64,000 nt of DNA from Cellulophaga sp. F20128. Lineage in GTDB: Bacteria > Bacteroidota > Bacteroidia > Flavobacteriales > Flavobacteriaceae. The stretch is taken from assembly GCF_023015805.1 (NCBI RefSeq), contig NZ_JALKBA010000009.1:62001-126000 (forward strand), read 5' to 3'. Shown piece by piece: positions 52,055-59,442 of the stretch. A model generated the notes under the pieces. That model saw nothing but the letters and a program-made list of their open reading frames with translations. It searched no databases and was not told the origin of the DNA. Numbering within the stretch: position 1 is the stretch's first letter; each line of letters starts with the position of its first letter. The position numbers were made by a program, and so were the translations under genes.

Positions 52055-52474
52055 ATGAAAAAACTAACTTTTATCATACTGATAACATTGCTGACTGGGT
52101 GTAAGGACACCGTTACAAAGGAAGATTTACCGTTACTCAATGGTTATTGGGAAATTAGTGAAGTAATTTTTGAGGACGGCAACAGCAAATCGTATAAGGC
52201 AAGTTCAACGATTGATTTTTTTAAGGTTGATGGACTGAAGGGACTTAGAAAAAAAGTTCAACCTAATATTGGAGGAAGTTTTAACACAAACAATGATTCC
52301 GACATCCTAACTATCTATGAAAAAAACGGTACCTTCATCCTAAATTACAAGAACGACTTTACGCAACGGGAAGAACAAATCCTAAGCCTTACAAAAGATT
52401 CTTTTTCTGTAAAAGACCAAGAGCAAACAACGTATATATACCTGCGTTACAAACCCATAGAATTTCATCCATAA
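52055..52474 (+). CDS. Small lipoprotein, lipocalin-like
   Basis: A 139-residue predicted lipoprotein with lipobox LLTGC (Cys16). The mature part starts LPLLNGYWEISEVIFEDGNS, the opening of lipocalin-like small lipoproteins of Bacteroidota, and is mostly short beta strands (ILTIYEKNGTFILNYKNDF, YIYLRYKP). The function is unknown. It starts one base after the recF stop and ends at the first base of the next gene, so it belongs to the recF transcript. Confidence 0.75.
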   Translation: MKKLTFIILITLLTGCKDTVTKEDLPLLNGYWEISEVIFEDGNSKSYKASSTIDFFKVDGLKGLRKKVQPNIGGSFNTNNDSDILTIYEKNGTFILNYKNDFTQREEQILSLTKDSFSVKDQEQTTYIYLRYKPIEFHP

Positions 52475-52770
52475 TGGCAAAACGAAAAAACGAAAACCTA
52501 CCCTTAGGAGCAGTCTTACAAGATTTTATCAAAGAAAATAGGCTAGAAAGAGGAATAAACGTTGTAGATACGCGTTTAGCTTGGAAAAATCTGATGGGCG
52601 CCGGCGTTAACAACTATACCTCAGCAGTAGAGCTGCGTAACGGCACCCTGTTTGTTTCTTTAACCTCTTCCGTATTACGAGAAGAATTGAGCCATGGAAT
52701 ATCTAAAATCATCAAAATGATCAATGAAGATTTGGGTAAAGAAGTAGTGACAAAATTAGTGCTCCGTTAG
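52474..52770 (+). CDS. DUF721/DciA-like protein
   Basis: A 98-residue protein of the DUF721 family. DciA, the best-known member, loads replicative helicase in many bacteria without DnaC. Matching segments are LQDFIKENRLERGIN (about 15-29), RLAWKNLMGAGVNNYTSAVE (about 33-52) and the KH-like LFVSLTSSVLREELSH (about 59-74). It is short, with little beyond the core domain. Its position after recF and the preceding one-base overlap fit a replication role (inference). Confidence 0.82.
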   Translation: MAKRKNENLPLGAVLQDFIKENRLERGINVVDTRLAWKNLMGAGVNNYTSAVELRNGTLFVSLTSSVLREELSHGISKIIKMINEDLGKEVVTKLVLR

Positions 52771-52796
52771 TTTAAAACAACAAACCATCTTGCCAT

Positions 52797-52973
52797 ATTA
52801 AAATCGACCACAAACCCTTTAAAAGTTTATTTATTGTTTTTATTGTGCTTTCCATTTCTTCCTGTCAGGCTAAAGAAGTTAAGATACATTACAACAACTT
52901 GTCCGAAAAAGAAAAGCGAGAGCCTAAGTATGCACTTTCTTCAATGACGGTTGCCCTTAAAGTTGCCTCCTAA
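52797..52973 (+). CDS. Possible small lipoprotein with ATT start
   Basis: An open frame of 58 codons reads like a lipoprotein: a basic head (KIDHKPFK), a hydrophobic core (SLFIVFIVLS), lipobox ISSC, then a charged mature part (QAKEVKIHYNNLSEKEKREP) of 36 residues. The frame has no ATG, GTG or TTG in front of the signal peptide; the best placed codon is ATT at 52797, 26 bases after the DUF721 stop. It could be a real gene with a rare start, or the remnant of one that lost its ATG. It ends 33 bases before a strong hairpin terminator. Confidence 0.4.
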   Translation: MKIDHKPFKSLFIVFIVLSISSCQAKEVKIHYNNLSEKEKREPKYALSSMTVALKVAS

Positions 52974-53005
52974 AACACCTATTCTTTTTAAAAATTTCAT
53001 AAAAA

Positions 53006-53035
53006 AACCCATAGTATCAGGAGATACTATGGGTT
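53006..53035. terminator. Bidirectional terminator between the recF operon and ndk
   Basis: A perfect 13-bp stem (arms 53006-53018 and 53023-53035; AACCCATAGTATC and its complement) with a 4-base loop AGGA. A-rich sequence (TTCATAAAAA) precedes it and TTCTTAATTTTG follows it, giving a T-run for both directions. It serves the plus-strand recF run and the convergent ndk. Confidence 0.85.
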
Positions 53036-53056
53036 CTTAATTTTGTTTAATTTTAC

Positions 53057-53476
53057 TTAGAAAATTTCTCTTCCTGCAAAATGAAAAGCACCTTCAATAG
53101 CAGCATTTTCATCGCTATCAGAACCGTGAACTGCATTTTCTCCTATAGAAGTTGCATACAATTTACGAATAGTACCTTCAGCGGCATCAGCTGGATTAGT
53201 AGCACCAATAAGAGCTCTAAAATCTTCAACTGCATTATCCTTTTCTAAAATAGCCGCTACAATAGGACCTCTGGTCATAAATTCTACCAACTCTCCAAAA
53301 AACGGACGCTCATTATGTACAGCATAAAATGCCTCTGCATCTCTTTTGCTTAACTGTGTATACTTCATTGCTACAATTTTAAAACCTGCTGATGTGATTT
53401 TTTCTAAAATAGCACCAACGTGACCATTTTCTACACCATCTGGCTTAATCATTGTAAAAGTTCTGTTCGTAATCAT
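53057..53476 (-). CDS. ndk: Nucleoside-diphosphate kinase
   Basis: A 139-residue enzyme that transfers the gamma-phosphate from ATP to NDPs through a phospho-histidine. Family parts are [20 protein letters not shown] (4-23), [20 protein letters not shown] (about 59-78), [17 protein letters not shown] and the active-site [12 protein letters not shown] (about 114-125, His). The length is normal. It is monocistronic, with a near-consensus promoter upstream and a strong terminator downstream. Confidence 0.97.
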   Translation of the reverse strand: MITNRTFTMIKPDGVENGHVGAILEKITSAGFKIVAMKYTQLSKRDAEAFYAVHNERPFFGELVEFMTRGPIVAAILEKDNAVEDFRALIGATNPADAAEGTIRKLYATSIGENAVHGSDSDENAAIEGAFHFAGREIF

Positions 53477-53494
53477 CTTGTTTTAATTTTTGTG

Positions 53495-53524
53495 CAAAAA
53501 TAATCCTTTTAAATCAACCTACAA
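53495..53524 (-). promoter_or_regulatory. ndk promoter
   Basis: On the minus strand: TTG (53522-53524), 19 bases, then TATTTTTG (53495-53502). Both elements and the spacing match the Bacteroidota -33/-7 consensus. The leader to the ndk ATG would be about 12 bases. Confidence 0.55.
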
Positions 53525-53696
53525 GAAATAAAGATAAAAGGTAGTAAACGGCAGTGGGGTGAAAATGCAAAATACTACAACAAAAATACATCCACTGCTC
53601 TCTGTTGATCAATAGCCTTTCATATTAGACATTGAACCTTGTACGTCATACTATAGACTTTGTATTTACAACATTTCACCATAATCCTAATAAAAC

Positions 53697-54731
53697 CTAA
53701 TAAGCCTGATCCAATTCCCCTAGTACTTTTTCACCATCACCGATCATTTTTAAATGTACGCTATTGGTTTTAAAGCTAAAATCTACAGTACCAAAGCTCT
53801 TCACAAAAACTACTTCCCCTACCCTATACGGATTTTCTTCCCCAGAAAAACCGGTATAAGTATGCGTAAGCCCACTACTTGTAAAGTCGACCAATGGATA
53901 CTTTAACCCATTAATTTCTTCTTTAGAAAACTCAGATATATGTCTATCTCCAGAAAGCACCATTACGCCCTTTGCCTTTGTGGCTACCACTAATTCTCGC
54001 AGTCGATCTACCTCATGCGGAAAATTTCCCCAACTTTCAAATCCATGTTTGTTAGACAAAAACTGCACACTACTTACAAGGATATTAAAATGAGCCTTAG
54101 AATTAGTAAGCTCTTCCGTTAACCATTGCCATTGCCGTTCTCCCAAAATGGTTCCTTGTCCATACACATTAGGCTGTACCCTCTTTTTTGTTTTTGAAGA
54201 TGGTGTGAGTGCAGTTCTAAAATAACGGGTATCCAAAACTATAATTTTAATTTTGCCTTCAGGCAAATCATAATTATGCACTGCGTAAACACCTTCCCTA
54301 TTTCTCCGGGGGCTATCTTTTGGAACCCCCATAAAATCTAAAAATTCTTGCTGACTTTCTTGCTTGGCGGCAAATTCCACACCTCCGTCTTGTAATCCGT
54401 AGTCATGATCATCCCAAGTACCAATAACGGGCACGATTTCCTTTAGCCTTTGGTACCCTTTTACAGAATTCTGGGCAGTATAAATAGACCTTAGTTTATC
54501 CATATTATCAGTATCTGCATAAACAATATCCCCACCCCATATCCAAATATTGGGCTGCACAGCTATAATATCATCCCATAAAAGATTAGAAACGTTGTGC
54601 TTGTTGCAAGAACCAAAAGCAATTGTAAAATCAGACTTCCATTTATCTGAACTATTATTTTGAACCGGTTTCGTGGTTTTACAAGCTGTAATAACAAGCA
54701 GCCACCCCAGTATAAAAAGGATTTTTTTCAA
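53697..54731 (-). CDS. PhoD-like alkaline phosphatase lipoprotein
   Basis: A 344-residue metallophosphatase of the PhoD type (phosphomonoester/diester hydrolase). A lipobox ends ITAC at about residue 17. Metal-binding motifs are FGSCNKHNVSN (about 40-50, Cys/Asn), WIWGGDIVYAD (about 64-74), GTWDDHDYGLQDGG (about 105-118), ILVSSVQFLS and VLSGDRHISEF (about 258-268). It acts outside the cytoplasm, perhaps for phosphate scavenging. It has no operon partner, and no Pho-box-like site was recognised. About 220 bases between ndk and its stop hold nothing clear. Confidence 0.9.
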   Translation of the reverse strand: MKKILFILGWLLVITACKTTKPVQNNSSDKWKSDFTIAFGSCNKHNVSNLLWDDIIAVQPNIWIWGGDIVYADTDNMDKLRSIYTAQNSVKGYQRLKEIVPVIGTWDDHDYGLQDGGVEFAAKQESQQEFLDFMGVPKDSPRRNREGVYAVHNYDLPEGKIKIIVLDTRYFRTALTPSSKTKKRVQPNVYGQGTILGERQWQWLTEELTNSKAHFNILVSSVQFLSNKHGFESWGNFPHEVDRLRELVVATKAKGVMVLSGDRHISEFSKEEINGLKYPLVDFTSSGLTHTYTGFSGEENPYRVGEVVFVKSFGTVDFSFKTNSVHLKMIGDGEKVLGELDQAY

Positions 54732-54848
54732 GGCAAAAAGTTTTTAAAATATCTTTTCAATTTTAAGGATATTTTTTGGATTATAAGGTATTTTAAATCA
54801 ATTCTCCTCCTCGTCTATTACTTTCCATTAGAAAAGTAGGATCTTATT

Positions 54849-54877
54849 TTGAGCATTTACTAAAAACACTATCTTTG
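54849..54877 (+). promoter_or_regulatory. nrnA promoter with near-zero leader
   Basis: TTG (54849-54851, in TTTTG), 18 bases, then TATCTTTG (54870-54877). The -7 box is an exact TAnnTTTG match and ends 6 bases before the ATG at 54884. It covers the alternative TTG start at 54875, so translation must begin at 54884 from a leaderless or nearly leaderless mRNA. Confidence 0.5.
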
Positions 54878-54883
54878 GCAGCT

Positions 54884-55900
54884 ATGAATTTAGAAGATAC
54901 ATCTGTGGTAAAAGCCTTATTGAGCACTACCCAAAAAATAGTTATCATTCCCCATAAAAATCCTGATGGAGACGCCATTGGCTCAACTTTAGGCCTTCTA
55001 CATTATGTAAAAAACTTAGGACATGAAGCCGTTGTAATTGCTCCCAATGATTCTCCAAAATTTTTAAAATGGATGCCCGGTTTTGAGGAAATCATAATTT
55101 TTGAAAAGGACACATTATCTGCTAAAAGTCATATAGATGCGGCAACCTTAATTTTTACCTTAGATTTTAATCATTTATCAAGGGTTGGCTCCATGCAAAA
55201 AAGTTTAGAGGAGGCCGAGGCTACTTTTATTATGATAGACCACCACCAGGAACCTGCTGATTATGCCAAAGTCACTTATTCTGATGTAAGCATGAGTTCT
55301 ACCTGCGAAATGGTTTATAATTTTATTGAAGCGCTAGACAGCACCTCCAAAATAACAGCAAACATAGCCAACTGCTTGTATACAGGAATTATGACGGACA
55401 CAGGTTCTTTTAAATATTCATCAACGACAAGCAGAACACATAGAGTTGTAGCAGATTTAATAGACAAAGGTGCAGAGAACTTGGCTATTCACAATAGAGT
55501 GTTCGACACCAATTCACCGAGTCGGTTGCACATATTAGGTTGTGCTCTTAAAAACATGGTAATACTTGAGGACTTTAATACGGTTTATATTACGCTTAGT
55601 CAGGCTGAATTAGACCAATTCAATTTTAAAAAAGGAGATACCGAAGGCATCGTAAATTATGGACTTACACTAGACTCTATTATATTTGCAGTAATTTTTA
55701 TTGAAAATAAGGAAGAAGGAATCGTAAAAATTTCATTTAGATCTCAGGGAGAGTTTTCTGTGAATGAATTCGCAAGAGCACATTTTCAAGGTGGCGGTCA
55801 TACCAATGCAGCTGGCGGAAAGAGCGATGAAACTTTACAAGAAACGACAGCAAGGTTTGTTGGTTTATTAGACAATTACAAAGACAAATTAAAAGAATGA
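54884..55900 (+). CDS. nrnA: DHH-family phosphoesterase, NrnA-like
   Basis: A 338-residue bifunctional oligoribonuclease/pAp-phosphatase type enzyme that degrades nano-RNAs. The DHH domain has VIIPHKNPDGDAIGSTLGLL (metal-binding His/Asp), FTLDFNHLSRVG, FIMIDHHQEP and the fourth motif GIMTDTGSF. The C-terminal DHHA1 domain carries VKISFRSQGEFSVNEFA and GGGHTNAAGG. I placed the start at the ATG 54884 rather than an upstream in-frame TTG (54875), because the -7 box lies over the latter. It overlaps gldI (ATGA), giving the flavobacterial order nrnA-gldI-peptidylprolyl isomerase. Confidence 0.92.
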   Translation: MNLEDTSVVKALLSTTQKIVIIPHKNPDGDAIGSTLGLLHYVKNLGHEAVVIAPNDSPKFLKWMPGFEEIIIFEKDTLSAKSHIDAATLIFTLDFNHLSRVGSMQKSLEEAEATFIMIDHHQEPADYAKVTYSDVSMSSTCEMVYNFIEALDSTSKITANIANCLYTGIMTDTGSFKYSSTTSRTHRVVADLIDKGAENLAIHNRVFDTNSPSRLHILGCALKNMVILEDFNTVYITLSQAELDQFNFKKGDTEGIVNYGLTLDSIIFAVIFIENKEEGIVKISFRSQGEFSVNEFARAHFQGGGHTNAAGGKSDETLQETTARFVGLLDNYKDKLKE

Positions 55901-56448
55901 AGAAGTTTTTTTACATCCTAGTGGTTCTCTGCTTTATAGGCTGCGATGGCCCAGAAGCAAGACGTCCAATAAAAGTAAAAACTGGCAGTTATTTTAAACA
56001 GTCTATAGCGCGAAATAAAGCCTTATTAGCAAAGGAAGAAAAACTGATAGCACACATAATAAAAGGAGATACCGTACACAACTATACCCATAGCCCAAAC
56101 GGATCTTGGTTCTATTACGATGTAAAAAATGAGGAAGAAACCTACCTGCCAGAATCAGAGGATTTGGTAACTATGACCTACAATTTGGTAGATTTTAACA
56201 ATGACACTATTTATAGTATGGAAGAAATAGGTGTTTTCAAATACAAAGTAGACAAACAAGATTTATTTTTAGGGCTGCGCACCAGTGTAAAACTTTTAAA
56301 AGTAAATGAAACCGCAACATTTCTATACCCGTCATCTTTAGGGTATGGATATCACGGAGACAATAAAAAAATTGGAACCAATATTCCCTTAAAGGCAACG
56401 GTTTCTATTTTTAACATCGAGAAAAATAAAGATAGTATTCAAAATTAA
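55897..56448 (+). CDS. gldI: Gliding-associated peptidyl-prolyl isomerase GldI
   Basis: A 183-residue FKBP-type lipoprotein required for gliding in Flavobacterium johnsoniae, probably by folding gliding/type IX secretion components. The lipobox is CFIGC (Cys16), then DGPEARRPIKVKTG, a GldI-typical start. The FKBP core includes LVTMTYNLVDFNNDTIYSM and TATFLYPSSLGYGYHGDNKK. It overlaps nrnA by 4 bases and lies 19 bases before another isomerase. The presence of gldI and the giant type B T9SS cargo protein suggest that the organism glides or at least uses the type IX pathway. Confidence 0.9.
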   Translation: MKKFFYILVVLCFIGCDGPEARRPIKVKTGSYFKQSIARNKALLAKEEKLIAHIIKGDTVHNYTHSPNGSWFYYDVKNEEETYLPESEDLVTMTYNLVDFNNDTIYSMEEIGVFKYKVDKQDLFLGLRTSVKLLKVNETATFLYPSSLGYGYHGDNKKIGTNIPLKATVSIFNIEKNKDSIQN

Positions 56449-56467
56449 AACAATTAAAAAAGTAAAA

Positions 56468-57598
56468 ATGAAAAAGAATTTTCTAATCTTATTAACTGCT
56501 GTTGTAACAATGGTTAGCTGTAAATCTGGACAATATGCAGATTTAGATGACGGTTTATATGCGAATATAAAAACCAATAAGGGAGATATGGTGGTAAAAC
56601 TAGAGTTTGAAAAAACTCCTGTTACTGTAGCTAATTTTGTTTCCCTTTCTGAAGGGAAAAACCCCTTCGTTAGCGAAGAATTTAAAGGGAAAAAATATTA
56701 TGACAGTATTATTTTTCATAGAATCATAAAAGATTTTATGATTCAAGGTGGCGACCCAACAGCTAGCGGTAGTGGTAATCCTGGATACAAATTTAAAGAT
56801 GAATTTGTAGATTCTTTAGGTCATAGTAAAAAAGGAATTTTATCTATGGCAAATTCAGGACCAAAAACCAATGGAAGTCAATTTTTTATCACACATAAAG
56901 AAACTTCTTTTTTAGATGGCAGACATACTGTTTTTGGTGAAGTAGTTGTTGGATTAGATGTTGTAGACTCCATTGCAACTGTGGAAACAGGTGCAAATGA
57001 TAGACCTGTAACAGATGTTGTAATCACCACAATTGACATCATTAGAAACGGCAAGGCAGCAAAAAAGTTTGACGCCGTAGAGGTTATGAAAAACTACTTT
57101 GAAGAAGAGAAAGAAGAAGAGAAAAAATTAGAAGCTTTACGAATAGAAGCTAAAAAAGTAGAAGATGCCTTTGCTGCTGAAACAGCGGAACAAATTAAAA
57201 AAGCAGAGGTTTTACCATCAGGACTTAAGATTTTAGTTTTAAATGAAAGCAAAGGAGCCAAACCTAAAATAGGACAAAAAGCCTTGGTAAATTATGCAGG
57301 TTGGTTATCTAATGGTGTTTTATTTGATACTACAGATAGTGAAATAGCTAAGAAATTTGGAAAATTTGAACAAATTAACAATATGCACGGTGGTGATATG
57401 AATCCGTACCCAATGGAATACAGCCCCGAATCTAGGTTAACAGCTGGGTTTAAAGAAGGTTTATTACGAATGAAAGTAGGTGATAAGGTTCGCTTATTCA
57501 TTCCTCCTCATTTAGGATATGGTGCCCAAGGTGGTGGTCCTATTCCACCCAATTCCGATTTAATTTTCGACCTAGAAATTACAGGGATTGTAGAATAA
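56468..57598 (+). CDS. Cyclophilin-FKBP fusion peptidyl-prolyl isomerase
   Basis: A 376-residue lipoprotein (lipobox MVSC, about residue 18) with two different prolyl-isomerase folds. Residues about 30-195 are cyclophilin (VTVANFVSLSEGKNPF, IIFHRIIKDFMIQGGDPTAS, ILSMANSGPKTNGSQFFITH, LDGRHTVFGEVV). An acidic/basic coiled-coil linker is at about 208-245 (EEEKEEEKKLEALRIEAKKV). Residues about 250-376 are FKBP (GQKALVNYAGWLSNGVLFDT, VGDKVRLFIPPHLGYGAQGG, PPNSDLIFDLEI). It is a periplasmic chaperone candidate for outer-membrane or secreted proteins, co-transcribed with gldI. A very strong terminator follows. Confidence 0.92.
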   Translation: MKKNFLILLTAVVTMVSCKSGQYADLDDGLYANIKTNKGDMVVKLEFEKTPVTVANFVSLSEGKNPFVSEEFKGKKYYDSIIFHRIIKDFMIQGGDPTASGSGNPGYKFKDEFVDSLGHSKKGILSMANSGPKTNGSQFFITHKETSFLDGRHTVFGEVVVGLDVVDSIATVETGANDRPVTDVVITTIDIIRNGKAAKKFDAVEVMKNYFEEEKEEEKKLEALRIEAKKVEDAFAAETAEQIKKAEVLPSGLKILVLNESKGAKPKIGQKALVNYAGWLSNGVLFDTTDSEIAKKFGKFEQINNMHGGDMNPYPMEYSPESRLTAGFKEGLLRMKVGDKVRLFIPPHLGYGAQGGGPIPPNSDLIFDLEITGIVE

Positions 57599-57620
57599 TA
57601 TTTGCAACTATAACTGAAAA

Positions 57621-57653
57621 AATAGAGCCACCTCGTACCGAGGTGGCTCTATT
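57621..57653. terminator. Strong rho-independent terminator
   Basis: A perfect 15-bp stem (arms 57621-57635 and 57639-57653, with GAGCCACCTCG at the core) and a 3-base loop TAC. T7 overlaps and follows the 3' arm, and A6 precedes the 5' arm. It closes the nrnA-gldI-isomerase operon, 23 bases past the stop. Confidence 0.92.
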
Positions 57654-57712
57654 TTTTTGTTCAAAACTAATTGTCTAAATTACACAGCAAACCAACGCTT
57701 ATCTACAATTCT

Positions 57713-58897
57713 ATGGGCTTAAAGATATTTTATAAAATGCCATTGGTACTTCTCATTTTTACGTTGTTGCAATGTAAAGAACAAAAGAAAATAGAAAACA
57801 CTACTAAAACAGCAGTAGCTATTATGGCCTATTACATGCCTAGGGCTAAATTTCAACCAGAAAAAATACCAGTTGAAAGACTTACACACCTATTGTTTTC
57901 TTTTTCCCACATCATAGATGGGGAAATGAAATTTAAAAACCCAGACAATAGCAAAAAACTAAAACAAGTTGTTTTACAAAAACACAGAAATCCAGAAATC
58001 AAAATAATGATTGCATGTGGTGGTTGGGGAGCAGATGGATTTTCTGAAATGGCCAGCTCCGAAAAGAGTCGGAAAAAATTCATAAACAGCACCCTTCAAT
58101 TTATAGAAGCGTATCAATTAGACGGATTGGATATTGATTGGGAGTATCCAGGTATACCAGCGGCAGGAACCAAGTCTAGTGTTCATGACAAAACGAATTT
58201 TACATTATTAATGAAAGAATTAAGAGAGAACCTTGATCGTCTGAATAGACCCATGACCTTAACTTTTGCATCCGCCGGATGGAAGCCTTATTATAAAAAC
58301 ATAGACCTTCATGACGTAATGAAGTATGTTGATTATATGAACATTATGACCTATGATCAGGTAACGGATGGTTCTCCATATACTGCCCATCATACCGCAT
58401 TGGGGTGGATAAACAAACGTGACATCATAGGTACCCCTGCAGGAACGGCCGTATATGCTCAAAACAAAGATTATGAGCCTTCATCCGCTGAAATGATTAT
58501 TACCTATTGTATTGAGCAAGGTGTAAAACCGGAACAAATTATTATTGGCGGAGCATTTTATGGCAGAGCCTGGCAAGGTGTACCACCTGCTTTAAATGGG
58601 CTATACCAACCCAACAACGGGGCATACCGCAGTGCAGGTTCTTACAGTACTATTAGAGAAAATTTTGAAAATAAAAATGGATATATCAGGTATTGGGACA
58701 GTATTGCCAAAGCTCCATATTTATACAATGCAAAGGATAGTATTTTTATATCATATGACGATCCAAAATCAGTAGCATTAAAAACAAAATATGCCATAGA
58801 CAACACCCTTGGCGGCATTATGTTTTGGCAATTAGGAGGGGATACCACCGATAAAAATGGTTTACTAGAAGCCATACATACCGCAGCTACCAAATAA
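57713..58897 (+). CDS. Glycoside hydrolase family 18 (chitinase-like) lipoprotein
   Basis: A 394-residue enzyme cleaving beta-1,4-N-acetylglucosamine polymers. I start it at the ATG 57713, because the signal peptide (GLKIFYKMPLVLLIFTLLQC, lipobox LLQC) begins there; an in-frame TTG lies 14 codons upstream. The barrel shows MAYYMPRAKF, KIMIACGGWG, the catalytic DxxDxDxE in LDGLDIDWEYP, YVDYMNIMTYDQ and the closing GGIMFWQLGGD. These are GH18 subfamily A-like features. With the NagZ-like and anmK genes it may feed amino-sugar metabolism (inference). It ends with no gap at the stop of the convergent CBS gene. Confidence 0.92.
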   Translation: MGLKIFYKMPLVLLIFTLLQCKEQKKIENTTKTAVAIMAYYMPRAKFQPEKIPVERLTHLLFSFSHIIDGEMKFKNPDNSKKLKQVVLQKHRNPEIKIMIACGGWGADGFSEMASSEKSRKKFINSTLQFIEAYQLDGLDIDWEYPGIPAAGTKSSVHDKTNFTLLMKELRENLDRLNRPMTLTFASAGWKPYYKNIDLHDVMKYVDYMNIMTYDQVTDGSPYTAHHTALGWINKRDIIGTPAGTAVYAQNKDYEPSSAEMIITYCIEQGVKPEQIIIGGAFYGRAWQGVPPALNGLYQPNNGAYRSAGSYSTIRENFENKNGYIRYWDSIAKAPYLYNAKDSIFISYDDPKSVALKTKYAIDNTLGGIMFWQLGGDTTDKNGLLEAIHTAATK

Positions 58898-59359
58898 TTA
58901 TTTCCAGTTTTGCGATTTTAATGCCATAGTGGCTATTAAAATATCTTTTTGAGATATTTGCCCCACAAGTTTCCCGTTTTCTAAAATAGGAAACCTCCTT
59001 CTTTTGGACGTAATAAATTTAGTTGCAGCATCAAAAATACTCATTTCTCCATCTATGGTTTCAACATCTTTAACCATATGCCGTTCCACGATTTCTTTTT
59101 CAGAGGGTTGATTGTAGTATTTACTTTCACTAATTTGTTTAATACAATCTCCTTCTGAAATAATTCCAACAAGTTCATTTTTATCATTGACAACCGGTCC
59201 GCCAGAAATTTTATACTGAATTAAAGCTTCTATGACTTCTTCTATGGGCTGCTCTGGTTTAAAAGTGATTAGTTTGCGCGTCATATAGTCGCACACTTTT
59301 AATGCAACATCCGTAGGAGAAACCGGTTTTCTTGGTCCTTGAAAACTTTTTATTCCCAT
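58898..59359 (-). CDS. CBS-domain protein
   Basis: A 153-residue protein made of a CBS pair: KVCDYMTRKLITFKPEQPIE ... GGPVVNDKNELVGIISEGDC (about 22-88) and VERHMVKDVETIDGEMSIFD ... RFPILENGKLVGQISQKDIL (about 90-146). Such pairs bind adenine nucleotides and act as energy sensors or regulators. No catalytic domain is attached. It is monocistronic and convergent with the chitinase gene; the two stop codons touch. Confidence 0.9.
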   Translation of the reverse strand: MGIKSFQGPRKPVSPTDVALKVCDYMTRKLITFKPEQPIEEVIEALIQYKISGGPVVNDKNELVGIISEGDCIKQISESKYYNQPSEKEIVERHMVKDVETIDGEMSIFDAATKFITSKRRRFPILENGKLVGQISQKDILIATMALKSQNWK

Positions 59360-59400
59360 AACTTTACTTTTATTGATTCTTTTAAAGTTAAGAAATATTT

Positions 59401-59436
59401 AATCACCTTACTAGAAATATTTCTGGTAAGGTGATT
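59401..59436 (-). terminator. Hairpin after pepD
   Basis: A 16-pair stem with one G-U (arms 59401-59416 and 59421-59436; outer part AATCACCTTAC) and a 4-base loop. It starts 6 bases past the pepD stop. The downstream T-run on the minus strand is weak (AAATATTTC). Confidence 0.7.
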
Positions 59437-59442
59437 TTTAGT

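Noticed and set aside
53477-53696. Inverted repeat GCAGTGG ... CCACTGC (53551-53557, 53592-53598) as a structured RNA
   Set aside because: Only 7 pairs with a 34-base loop, not supported by further pairing or context.
57671-57712. Upstream TTG start for the chitinase
   Set aside because: It would put 14 extra residues before the signal peptide; the lipoprotein signal starts at the ATG 57713.
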